Shown here one piece after another: positions 10,104 through 20,402 of a stretch of 64,000 nucleotides of DNA. The notes under the pieces are model-generated. The model saw only the letters and a list, made by a program, of their open reading frames with translations, searched no databases and was not told the origin of the DNA. Source of the stretch: Morchella semilibera (lineage: Eukaryota > Ascomycota > Pezizomycetes > Pezizales > Morchellaceae); the NCBI GenBank assembly GCA_009192285.1, contig CM018608.1, positions 886,201 to 950,200 on the forward strand, in the 5' to 3' direction. The translations under genes were made by a program, and so were the position numbers. Positions within the stretch are counted from its first letter, which is position 1. Each line of letters begins with the position of its first letter.

Positions 10104-12743
10104 TCACGAGTGTATTGATACTAGGAAATGGGCTGTATGTGTTAGCATTTGTATCATCATGTACTTTGTATTCCCTTCCTCTTTTTTCTTTACTATGCAC
10201 TCATTCTTGTTCATGGCGTGTCACTCGACTGGTGTTTTTTTTGCTTCCTCTTTTTTTTTAAAAAAAACTAGTTATTTTATTTTACAAATAAGAGCCCTAA
10301 AGGATGCCCTTAACTATTGCTGACCTAGAACTCAGTTCTATGGTGAAAATTGTCTGCGCACTATATATGATCAACCCTAGGTGGTGTCTGATGAGTGCGC
10401 TGTAGGTACATACATCTAGTATCCCTTCGTCTGTCGATGCTGCCCACCCTATGATAGAAATGTTAAATTTGTATGAGAGATCTGTTATTTGATAAGGGAG
10501 ATAACGAGATCTGTTAGTAAAGCCACACCAGAATCTTTTTTTTTTGGGTGGGCAGCATCTTCCGACAGACGAAAGGGATAGGGTACATGTACCTACAATC
10601 CCGAGTGACAAAACATGATTATAATCTCCCCCCTCATGCACCCTCCCAACGTACCCTCTTAGGGAAATTAAACTACTTCTGACCGCAAACCCGTTCATAA
10701 ACTACAGTACCATATTTCCTCCACTATTTAGAGGGACCAGGATCCTAGGAAGCTCCAAGGGAACTAAATTCAGTTCCGCCACGTACCCGGATATCGACTG
10801 CTGCCGAGCCGAGGTATAAGCGAGTGATGGTCTGTGACCCCACGTGGCCATCCCCCTAGCTGGAGACCGTACCAAGCACCCGTTAAACACCCGTCTAGAG
10901 CAAAGGCGGGCTCCTGCCCTACCGATCTAGATTAGGTTAGATACACTACCTCGACTGTCTCCGATCTCCAACGTCCATCCTTTCTCCCTCATACTGCGTC
11001 ACAGATACAAATCACAAAATCTAGCCCCAAGACTGCAGAAGCCAGCCTTTCTTTGATAAGCCCACTGTAAGAAAGCCCCGCCCACACCCTTGAGACCACA
11101 AGACTAACTACCCGTAACAGCAGAATGATTTAGCTACACCATTACCTGGTAGAGGTACGAATATGTAGTTAACAGCTCCTTCTCCGGCCTCTGACAATAG
11201 CCAGTCATACCTCGTTGTGCCGTAGGCGCGTTCTTTCCTAGGAACCCTCCACAGCTCATTAAAGGCTTCCTGAGGGGTTTATGGCTGGTGCCGGTGAACC
11301 AAACCGGAGATAACAAATGAGGGCAATACACAGCTCTTATAGGCGATTGTCGAAATACAGACAACGGCTACCCCCCACTACTGGGTAGCGAACCTTTCCC
11401 AAATCCACCTTTAGTACTAGCCTTCCTGATCTACGGCTGGTGCCAAGACCTGCGGAGTTGGAATGCAGGTACTAGCAATAATGGGGGGGGGGGGCAATGG
11501 GGTAGCTTGTAGAGCTTAGAATAATAATTTAATGTTCAATATGGGTAAGGTGTAGCGAGGTGCAACACTGAACTTTTTTGGTGGCGGTGGCTGTGGGTTC
11601 CGATCGCGTTAGTGATCAATGATTCTTGCGACATGTCAACACGCCGCCCGTTTATGTCACTTGATCGTGAGAAACATGCATACACTTGCACTGTATACAT
11701 ACCTGCTTCACTCCAGCATCATCGTCACAACTGTGAGCTGGCCGACCTCAACCTCCAGTAACAACAACAACCATGAGCTGGAATGATCGCATATCAGCCA
11801 GAGTGGGAAATGTAGTAAACCGAAGTTCCATGATAAAATCAAATTACAACGTCAACTGCCATCCTTACATATTTCAGAATCCGGTGGCGTGGTTAGGTAA
11901 ATAATTTGTGGGGGGAGGGGGATCATACAGTACGCTTGAGGCAGCTCTACAGTCCTGGTTAATCACAGTCACCATCTCAGTTATGATTTAATCTAGCCTC
12001 GCGAGCTCGTTCCCCTCTCGAACTACCTAACGATTTTCTTTCTATGCAATGGACAGCTTATCTTACTTGAAGATACTCGACTTGAGAAGGCCAGATAACT
12101 AGTCCGCAGGCGCGAATACAGGAATTCTGGGATATTCAACACTCGAGCGGTGTTTATCAACTGCTAATTTTCGGCAACGTCCATACAATCCCACCGTCGG
12201 ATGGACGGATCACTAGTCCAGTTTAGCACATGCATGTGTATGATCCCGGGTATGAGGGGGCGTAGAGGCTCGCTTGGTTCTATAAATCATTGCTCACCTG
12301 CTGTCTGCGTAATGTCGAAGCTATCAAGCGTTTCCGGGAATATCAAGCCAACCGTTTTGGAGTGAACAGCGTTACCATAATGTTTTAACTCACGGTAATC
12401 GAATGACATCGACCCTTAAAACAAACCATTCCCTTCAAAATATTTACAACCATACAATTACAATAGGGCAGGTATGTACAGGTGTGGCAGTTACACTATT
12501 ACCCACCGGCCCAGATCTTTTTTAAAGAAATGGATAATGTGAGAGAAAGAATCAAAAGTACTGATAATGCGCCACAGTCGAACTTTTCTACAAAGGTTTA
12601 GTTGTAGCCGAAAATCGAAACTTGAAAAAAAATAGATGCCTTACAAAAAAAAAAGCGCAGGGAGGAAAGGACGGTGACACCAACAGATCGTATGAATAAA
12701 GTACCTCTTTGATAGGTACACTTAAAGAGATTTGACTGTAAGA
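10104..12743. other. Intergenic region with one TIR element
   Basis: No gene is supported. Short open frames here lack splice context or family motifs. The only structured object is the TA-flanked inverted-repeat element at 10420-10580, listed separately. A poly(G) run occurs near 11485. An AT-rich stretch at 12400-12700 lies immediately 3' of the transcription-factor gene and is probably its 3' flank. Confidence 0.5.
10420..10580. mobile_element. TA-flanked TIR mini-element, family A copy 1
   Basis: Nonautonomous inverted-repeat element of about 157 bp between TA dinucleotides (10420-10421 and 10579-10580). The ends read TCCCTTCGTCTGTC and, on the other strand, TCCCTTTCGTCTGTC, continuing into GATGCTGCCCACCC versus GATGCTGCCCACCC after a small gap. 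The outer flanks also share TGTAGGTACAT in inverted orientation (10401 and 10597). The interior, around TTTGATAAGGGAGATAACG, recurs in inverse orientation at 61.7 kb, proving a dispersed family. It has no coding capacity. The TA target and TIR style suggest mobilisation by a Tc1/mariner-type transposase not present in the window. Confidence 0.8.
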
Positions 12744-15700
12744 CTATTCCCCTCTATCGTATAAGAAATGCCTCTGACTGGGACCTCCCATATACACCTC
12801 AAAATTCGGATCAAACGTCAACATCTGCTGATACACATCCCAATCAATTTGATGTGACATCGGCCCTTGATGTTCTGAAATGGGTCCTTGTGAATTCCCT
12901 TCAACAGTAGCTGATAAACCCGCACTTCCCATACCCGGGTCCACGAATATCATCTGGTGATGTTCCTGTGGTTGTGACTGTGGATGTGATAGGGGGGGCT
13001 GACTTACAGCTTGATTCGAATGCAGGAGCTGTTGGTATGTCGGAACGAGGGATATATTGGTGGTTGGTATCCAACGGGGTGTGTTACCTGAGAGTCCATG
13101 ATATTCGCCGTATACCGTATTGTTATATGGTGATGCCGCTATGGCGTTATTGGTTTCAGTATTATCCCAGGGACCTTTTGGCTGCACCTCATGGATGTCT
13201 TCAGTCTTTTCATCAATCGTATTATCCTCAGTTGCTTCTGGAATTGGGTGAAGGAGCTCCCCTGTAATTCCAGTCTGATAGCCAAACATTTTTGCGAAAT
13301 TCTGGAACAACTCCAATAATTTCTGACCTAGAGAGTGACTCCTGGCACAACTCCTTAGTGCTCTTGCACAGACGCTTACTTCCTCATTGCTAACACTAAG
13401 TAGAGCTTCATCGTGGCAGTAATGACCAAGAAGGAGAACCGTTGCTGCACGGAATGTATGAATAAATACGAGCTCATCGGTGCGAAGACCAAAAATGCGG
13501 TCAAACTCAGGATTTTTGACTACTCGAGAGAGGAGATGAGATGTAATTTTGGCGACTTGAATCGACTGAGCGAGACAGAAGGTTCGGAAGCTACGAAGAA
13601 GAGAGGGGGTGCCTGTGAAGTCGGTAAAATAGCGGTAAAGAATGATTCGTGAGTGTTGAAGATGGAATAATGCTGCTAAAATTTAGCCAATGACTTCAAC
13701 AAGACTGAGACGTCATGATGGGGTTTATACGTCTTACTGCAGGGAGGTCGAGAACGTCTGACCTTGTCAAGTCCGTCATTTCTGATGGAAAAACTTCCCA
13801 CGCCCGCTTCAACATCTCGTCTATGGTTTGTAAATATTTGACATCCTCCTCACCGCCATTTTGCTTCAATTCAATATTCAGCAAAGTTTCACTAGCCTTA
13901 GCGATATAGATTGTTGCTTTAAACACTTCCAAGGATGTTCCCATTTCTTCTTCGTCAAAATCATCCTGACGATCTATCATATCGTCTACTCCAGGGGATC
14001 TTGATCGACCTTGATTGTCTCGGCTACTTTCATTATCTTGGTTTTGGCCTTCGTCCCCATCGCCATGTTTCCGTTTACCAGGAAATCCAGGGAGACCAAC
14101 ATCAATATGCTGATCGAGAAATATTATGGGCCGGCCAAGTTTCATGGAAATCTTCCTGTCTTGAATATATGCAACCCAAAAAAGACGAGTTCGACATTCG
14201 ATTTCCACCGGATTATAGAGCCCAGCTGGAGTACGGCGGTAGATGCCAATATCCTGGCAAACACGAGCCATGGCGCCTGTTATCATCCAGCAAGGGGATG
14301 GTAGAAAGGCTTTATCGAGGTAGAAAGCCATAAGCAAGAGGTCTATGATTTAGATGCCTGTTAGGAGGTTTCGGGAATGGCTGTTAAAATAAGGATGGAT
14401 AAGGTAAATACATATGGCATCGTCGATGGTATAATCGGGATTGTTCAGATTTGAATACTTCCGTCCAAGTTCGAAAAACATCCACCCGTTCCTACCATCC
14501 GCCGTTAGATGGCGTTATAGACAACACATTATTGTCACAAAGCCTACGTACCTCTCCTGCACATGTGCCCAATCACCGCCCTCTGGTTCATCTAGCTCCC
14601 CGGGCTCAATAAATTGGCTTGCCACCGCCAGCAACATCATAATCACACAAAAAACACCCCTCACTGCCTCATTATCTGAATCCCATATAGGTATTTTCCA
14701 TGCTCTCTCAATCTTCTTTTCCAAAGCTGGCCAATAAAATATCGGCGTGTAATTCTGCACCGTCTTCTGGAACACCTCAATCATTTGATTTGCTAATTTA
14801 ATTGGTGGAAGTAGGGCCCGCAAATCGAAGGGAAGAAATTTGTTCGGTACCGATGGGTTTGGTATCCGTGTGTTTGGACTTGGGGATGGTGGCCCCTCTG
14901 TATTCATTGTGGGATTCGACGCCGGGGGTGGTCTGTAACCAAGGCGAGAGAGATAGTCATTATAAGAGTGCAAAAAGCTCGGGCATGAGCTCGGACCGAA
15001 GATATGGTGATCCCATGAAGTTCCGTCATTTTGAAACAACTCATGTCTGCCTCCTGGATCCTTGCGTTGCGCACCATAGCTTCCTGTTCCGCTAAATGCA
15101 CCGTTTTTTGGAGAGGTATGGGATATCTGGCGCTCGTGGTTTGATGAAGAGCCACTAAAATGAGGACTTGTAATACTGAAATCAGAGTTTATGGGCGAAT
15201 GTGGAGGCCTCTCTGTGAGAGATCCGGCCTCACTTCCAGAGAGAGCAATATGTTGGAGCTTATTCTCAGCCTCAGCGAGTTTACGGGTTAGCTCCTGAAC
15301 TGTGCTTTCGAGAGCTCTTACGCGCCTGAAAATTGGTTTGGCAAGATCGTCAACAACTATTAATACCAAATTCTGCGGACAAAATGTACTGACCTCGCAG
15401 GACCAGCCCGCCTTCGATCCTCGCCCCCAGAGAATTTACAGACTAAACTGGCAGACACGCACGCTGAACAAGGGCCATGATCAGGAGTGTCGCACTAAAA
15501 TAATTATATATCCACATTAGGATCCTGTTCAGCGCAGTTCTCCAAACAGATAGAGGATTCTCTTACCTTCGTTTTCCGAGCTCGACAAGCGTCACAAGCT
15601 CTACTCCTCCTTCTTCTCTGAAATGGCCTTCTTGACCCAGCTGGCCTTCCGGTTGCTTGGACCTCTGGTAATAATGTGAGGGAATCGTCTCCTTCGAGCG

Positions 15701-15809
15701 GCAATAAGCCTGTGATAACAGGGTTAGTTACCAGTGGTGATGCACCGGTGCTGTGTCCTGAGTGATCCGATCCAGGGGGTTCCTGTTTGAGTCCCGGGTC
15801 AATCTCCAT
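12744..15809 (-). CDS. Zn2Cys6 fungal transcription factor, 913 aa, six exons
   Basis: DNA-binding regulator; target genes unknown. Exons (minus): 15809-15567, 15494-15394, 15325-14552, 14491-14412, 14342-13731, 13675-12744; introns are 55-72 nt and phases sum to 914 codons. The Zn2Cys6 cluster uses Cys72, 75, 82, 90, 93 and 100 (CX2CX6CX7CX2CX6C). Intron 1 falls exactly between the second and third cysteines' loop and Cys82. A short coiled coil follows (about 115-140), then a Ser/Pro linker. The fungal-specific middle domain runs from about 240 to 650, with the landmarks L-L-L-M-A-F-Y-L, G-I-Y-R-R and K-L-G-R-P-I. An acidic insertion at about 485-530 interrupts it. The C-terminal 250 residues are Gln/Pro/Ser-rich, suggesting activation. 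The last intron uses an unusual GTATAA donor and ends TAGCAG, giving two possible acceptors. The family is sure; I cannot name an orthologue. Confidence 0.88.
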
Positions 15810-17879
15810 GACACCTTAAGGCTGGTCCCGTAATATTACTCAGTGGGGTAGCGTTATTCACTGGCAAATCTAAATAGAGCGTATGAAAATCCGAATAAGC
15901 AGAAGAAAAGGAAGAAAAAATGCTAGAGGAGGCCGAGAGCTAGGATTATGAACGGCAGACGGAGGGCAGGAGGGGTCTATCGATCTGTACAACTATATAA
16001 CGGTATAATACCACCGCCCTATGATTGTTGGGGTTGTTAAGATTAGGTTCCTGGATACCTATGTTTTTGCGGGGTTATTTTGTCCACCTTCCACGTGTCG
16101 AGAAAAGAAAGTAGCTGGTTATCGTGGTTTTTGGAGGTGCTTTGCTAAGAGCCACAGTGAAGCATGCTCGACGTCATCGTGGTGTGGCGGGAACATCATG
16201 ACGACGCAAATCATTGCCTAGTTGGACCCACTATAAGCTGAAACACGAGTTCTCGACCTCAAACTTTGGGGAAAGCTTATGTGCATACCGCCGAAATCTT
16301 ATATACAATATTTCGGTCTATTCACTAAACCTCAAGAAAACGTCATGTAAACACAAGTTCACAAATGCTCTAAAGAATAATCCCTAGCACCCAAGCATCC
16401 TGCACGCTTGCCAAGCGTAGATAGAAGAGCGACGTCAATCCAATAATCCTTGTTGAATCTGTTCAAAAGTTGTTATATGATATCATAGCTGTGGCGTAAC
16501 GTCTAAGATGGAGCCATGTCATGACCAAGAATCGATCAAAGAGTCGTAAATTGCGGTAATTGGAGAAGTGTCCGGTATTTAACTCAGCCCTGTGCATGTG
16601 GATTTTTGACGTGTTTTGTTTTGTTGAGGGCTTAAGTAAACATCCGAGTGGAAAATAAGGTAGGAGATCGAGAGGAGAAGAGCTAGAGGAGGAGGAGGCA
16701 AATGAGGGGAAAGCCGGTCGCAACGCTGGCACCTTTCTCTCCGGAGGGCGTATGCAATTATCAAATTATTAAATACCCGGAGCCAAGATGCGCTTAGAAA
16801 AAATTCCCTAGAAACTAGGCCTCATTTGAGTATATATAATTACATGTATGTAGTTAGAGCAAGGGTTTATTACTTTATTTATACGCATTCAACTAAGTAC
16901 AGTACCTCTAGCTTGAATTCATAGTAGATCTGTTATATAATATTACCATTATTACCAGTATACAGGATATCCGATAGGCTTCCGGTTGGTTATTGGCAAT
17001 GCCAATATTATCATTTGTTGATATTTATATCATGCACCTTATGAACATATGTAGGATACATAGCGCAATGTGAATCTTAACGAATGATTGAGTCTCAAGA
17101 CGAATCTACCGGCATTATACCGGGCAGTGGGTTATCATTACTACAGATAGCGCCCAAAGCTCTTGATATAGACGGTTTCCCTGGCCACCCGGACACCCCC
17201 TCACTCGGACAGTTAACGTAAAAAAGGGAGGATCAACAATTTAAGTAGCTTCTCTATCTCTTCTCTACCAATCATCATTGACTGTCCGAGTGGGGGGGTG
17301 TCCGAGTGGCCAGGGAAGTTGTCTATATCCAAAAACCTACATAATTATAAACAGCGCAACTCCATTTCAATATTAGAGACTTTGCGCAAATGGAGCCAGC
17401 TCTATATTTCGATTATCTGATTGGCAGGCTATGGGATCGGCACAAAAATAACAACTCAGTTTTGCCGAAAATCTTCATAATGCTTGCCATAATCTGTTAT
17501 TCAAGTACCAGGCCTATACAATTCTCTAATATTTAGGCCTATATTATAGATCTAGCTATAGGGAGCTAATGTAATGAAATAATACCGCAGCAAGCTCTCG
17601 TTCTTGATAACAAAAGATAATTGAGCCCTGAGTCTTAGAGATCTGGGGGGCAATAATCATACGATCAATCAATAACTAAACTGTTAGTACATGACTACTA
17701 ACTACACTTTGATGCATGCCCAAGTTCCTAGAAGCGTTAATAGTCAGTCTCCTAATTTGAAAGGTTCCTGAACATATAACACTAAAGGCTCAGCGCAACA
17801 TTAAGCCCTTAGTATGCCCACATACATATTTAATTAGTATTTTTACCCTTGATACACGATAAGGAGGGGGCCCAATAGA
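15810..17879. other. Intergenic region upstream of the Zn2Cys6 gene
   Basis: No coding region is supported. The first few hundred bases are the presumed promoter of the transcription-factor gene; no clear TATA box was found. A small inverted repeat, CGAAAT...ATTTCG, lies near 16292-16315. The main object is the TIR element at 17165-17329. The remainder is AT-rich with no recognisable structure. Confidence 0.45.
17165..17329. mobile_element. TIR mini-element with about 50-bp termini
   Basis: A 165-bp inverted-repeat element. The left end, GATATAGAC then CCCTGGCCACCCGGACACC, is matched on the opposite strand of the right end by GATATAGAC then CCCTGGCCACTCGGACACC, continuing through ACTCGGACAGT. 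About 50 bp pair at each end with few mismatches, leaving a core of about 60 bp. TATA at both outer ends allows a TA target duplication. There is no open reading frame. No second copy was found in the window. Confidence 0.7.
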
Positions 17880-18176
17880 TTACCCGTATGGAGTAGCTTC
17901 AGCTCTATCCATACTTACTTCTATCATTTTAATAAACTCTCTTTGTTGTTGTGCATCTAACCATTCTTGGCGCATCATCAACTCCTCTTCATTGACAATA
18001 TTGTGACTTGCGACTGCACTTCCCAAGCGGATGAAAAGCCAATAAATTAACTGTAAGGGCAAAGTAATGATAAGTAATGATGCTAGGCCAGCTATAGTGA
18101 ATCTCCGGTTTATTCCAACGGCTAGAGTAATGGTTTGGAGAATCATAAGTGATTGTATGAGTGGTGAGGTCTCCAT
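17880..18176 (-). CDS. Small predicted membrane protein, 98 aa, unrecognised
   Basis: I do not recognise a family. The product has two hydrophobic stretches separated by a short basic loop (residues about 6-20 and 30-52, including L-A-S-L-L-I-I-T-L-P-L). A charged, Glu/Gln-rich C-terminal tail of about 40 residues follows, probably helical (E-E-E-L-M-M-R-Q-E-W-L-D). The layout resembles a small two-pass membrane protein with a soluble tail. The ATG has A at -3 and is preceded by a CA-rich leader and an AATAAATAG tract about 90 nt upstream. The frame is intronless and ends in TAA. Composition looks protein-like, unlike the repeat-driven frames nearby, but without a homologue it remains a candidate. 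Confidence 0.45.
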   Translation of the reverse strand: METSPLIQSLMILQTITLAVGINRRFTIAGLASLLIITLPLQLIYWLFIRLGSAVASHNIVNEEELMMRQEWLDAQQQREFIKMIEVSMDRAEATPYG

Positions 18177-19102
18177 TATAGTCGTATGGTGTATGTGGTG
18201 TAAATGCCGGGTATTGCTCCTTTTCAGTGCTTGTGTTTGGGACCTATGTGATACGATCTAAGACTATTTATTGTTATAAGCATGGTCGATTTCCTTTTCA
18301 AGTTCGCGCGATCTCTTTCAAGCACCTGGGCATAGATAGGCTAAAAGTAAATAAAGTACTTTGAATTCAAGCGCAGATCATGAAAAAAGGGGAAGATGTG
18401 ATCCTGTTGAATGACGTTAAAAAGGGACACCTTGTTAGCTTAGGAATAGACGCGATGTGAGGATCTTCATACATGTAATTAAGGTTTACTCTACACTAGC
18501 GCTCCAGGGTCGCAGGGTGATCTACAGATTTGCAAGATATAAACTTCCCATCCACAACCACCTTAATCAGCCCAAGTATAAGTAAATTTAGACAGACATA
18601 TCTCCACCCACCTCTATGCAATACGCAAACCATGGCAACCAGAATCGGGGCTCAAGTGCTCTCAGTCCATCTTGCCTTGGATGTACAGCGACAGGTAATA
18701 AGTGATGGAACGCCCTGAGGTACAAACACCAAATGTTGGTGGCGTTTTACCAAAACAGGCATCACTGTGTTCCATCACTTATTACCTACCGCTGTACAGT
18801 GGGCAGATGCTTTTGAGCAGAGGGGTATCGGTCAATGAGACAATTGGTTTCATCTTCTTTTGAAGAGGCTTGATCAATCTCCAACTAATTTCAACTCAAA
18901 AGACACAGATGATTCTCATCGAACAATAGTAACGGGACTATATGATACCAATATATTGTGTAGATACATGTACAACGAATACATGTATTGAATCATATGG
19001 GAAGTGTCAATGGACAAAGAAAGGCCAATCCCCTCAGTAAATCTCGATTCAATCCAATCAACACCAAGCCTCTAGATACTATGCGCTTGTCGGAGTTGCA
19101 GC
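18177..19102. other. Spacer between two small genes
   Basis: No gene is supported here. The interval contains the TIR element at 18682-18798 and otherwise unremarkable AT-rich sequence. Confidence 0.45.
18682..18798. mobile_element. Short TIR mini-element, about 116 bp
   Basis: TGTACAGCGACAGGTAATAA then GTGATGGAAC at the left is matched in inverse orientation by the right end ending at 18798, with only the GA/GT difference after CAGCG. The near-perfect arms of about 30 bp surround a core of about 55 bp, so the whole unit could fold into one hairpin. TA lies at both ends (18684-18685 and 18795-18796). There is no coding capacity. Confidence 0.7.
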
Positions 19103-19540
19103 TTAGATGGCGTCAGGGCACATATATCTTGTGTCTACATCACACCCAACTCATCAATATATCTCTCGAGTCTCAAACATAATAGGGGACATATTTTTAC
19201 TTACCACATTCCATTGTACAGATACAGCTTGTTCCGTAAGGGCAATTTCTAACACAATCGTTTGTACATCCACACTGGCACTCGTATTTTGGATCTAAAA
19301 GGTTTCTCAGTACCTACACCTCGTTATCTACGGATGGGAATACCTACCACAGTTCTTAGGGCAATTACAGCTTCCTCCATAATAACAACCAACAAGGCAG
19401 TCGTTAAAACACCCACATGAAGGAAGATAAATGCCATCCCGTGCAACGAGCTCAGTGGCACCAGTAGTATCCACGGGGGTTCCGACACAGAGGCCGATGA
19501 ACATGGCGACGAGAAATAGTGCTAAAGTCTTGAAATTCAT
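19103..19540 (-). CDS. Small secreted cysteine-rich protein with duplicated 23-residue module
   Basis: Candidate secreted protein of unknown function, 96 aa in the two-exon reading. Exon 1 (19540-19348) encodes a signal peptide (hydrophobic L-A-L-F-L-V-A-M-F) and a first Cys module. After a 53-nt intron, exon 2 (19294-19197) encodes a second module and then stops in G-K-stop. Both modules follow one pattern, C-G-C-x-N-D-C-x3-C-x-Y-G-x-S-C-x-C-x3-C, with identical spacing. Each exon ends in TGT-G followed by GT, in the same phase, so the second exon looks like a duplicate of the first. The second donor is a perfect GTAAGT. If used, a 32-nt third exon (19134-19103) adds ten residues before a stop. 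Mature chain: 15 Cys or more. A TATATAAA box lies at 19641-19648. The CXC pairs could mean metal binding or a disulfide knot; no family recognised. Confidence 0.7.
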
Positions 19541-19640
19541 TGTATGGGAGAGTTTAAAGTCTGCAAGAAAGATGAGCTCTTGATGAGAGGAACGGTTACC
19601 TGGAGAATGAAGTCTGAACTGCTCGCGATTTTCTACACGC

Positions 19641-19648
19641 TTTATATA
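19641..19648 (-). promoter_or_regulatory. TATA box of the cysteine-rich secreted protein gene
   Basis: On the minus strand the sequence reads TATATAAA, about 100 nt upstream of the ATG at 19540. The spacing fits a transcription start 30 to 40 nt downstream and a leader of about 60 nt with a CT-rich stretch. A strong TATA box is typical of inducible small-protein genes in fungi. Confidence 0.55.
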
Positions 19649-19830
19649 GCAAGAATCTCACTGCAAGTTAATTGTTGGATCCCTTCGGCCACACACAGCA
19701 GCCTGGGTCGAACACATCTGGCTAAAATGAATACGAACTCTTCGTATCGCAAAAGGTTCTTGGGATGTCTTAGAATTCCTTGGGGCCGGGAAAAATGCTT
19801 ACTACACCGGCATATTTGAGCCTATGTTCA

Positions 19831-19916
19831 TTGTCCCAAGAAATATTTTATCCCGCCTTATTTGTCCTAAGAGATATTTTATATACCGATTCAGCTAAAA
19901 CTTTAATTTTAGCTGA
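19831..19916. repeat. 21-bp direct repeat pair plus a TCAGCTAAAA palindrome
   Basis: TTGTCC(C/T)AAGA(A/G)ATATTTTAT occurs at 19831-19850 and 19862-19881. Ten bases after the second copy, TCAGCTAAAA is mirrored by TTTTAGCTGA (19891-19916, six-base spacer, perfect ten-base arms). The arm AGCTAAAA also appears in the termini of the element at 20081. Confidence 0.5.
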
Positions 19917-20080
19917 TTAATTACTAGCTTTATTCTATCACCCGAGAATGTCGCACATGTACTACAGCTTGGCCAGCTGATTGAACACGCCGGCAGTTAC
20001 TCTGTCCAATTACAGAAAACAGGAGAAAGAGATACCAAGAGCCCAGTCTTAGATAGCTCATTATGACCACGTTCCGTTCG

Positions 20081-20224
20081 TATTTGAGAGTTTTAGCTCC
20101 GCCAACTGAACAGAAAGTCAGCTGTTTTAGGCAAAGACTTACAAAGATTTAGCCAATAAGAGGTATAGGACTTCCTGTCCAAGTGCTCGACTTACTGTCC
20201 AACTCGTGTAGCTAAAACTCTCTA
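20081..20224. mobile_element. Imperfect TIR mini-element with GAGAGTTTTAGCT ends
   Basis: The left end, GAGAGTTTTAGCT then an AACTG-ACAG segment, is matched on the other strand of the right end by GAGAGTTTTAGCT then TTGG-ACAG. Perfect terminal arms of 13 bp continue imperfectly for about 34 bp. TA dinucleotides flank the unit (20081-20082 and 20223-20224). It is about 140 bp, with no open frame. Confidence 0.55.
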
Positions 20225-20244
20225 TCTAGCTAAACACTTATAAT

Positions 20245-20402
20245 TAGGGCCCGTTTGGCGGTTTTTGTGTTATAAAACCGTTATGCAATGGCTCCGCTAG
20301 GCAAGTTCATGAAAAAGTCAAACTACAGTACCTTGTACTTTTCAAAAAACCCCGTTTGAGGGCCTTAACGGAGTCTCAAACTTAGTTGTCCGAACGCTCC
20401 TA
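20245..20402. mobile_element. Possible TIR mini-element adjacent to the previous one
   Basis: The left end GGGCCCGTTTGGCGG resembles the inverse of the right end (GGAGCGTTCGGACAA), with TA at 20245-20246 and 20401-20402. The match is about 70 percent over 15 bases, so this is weak. The interior contains further GTTTG and CCGTT inverted stretches. It could be a diverged hAT-like or TA-flanked element or chance. Confidence 0.3.

Noticed and set aside
12968-13267. Plus-strand frame of 99 codons
   Set aside because: It is antisense to the last exon of the Zn2Cys6 gene, which has strong splice and family evidence.
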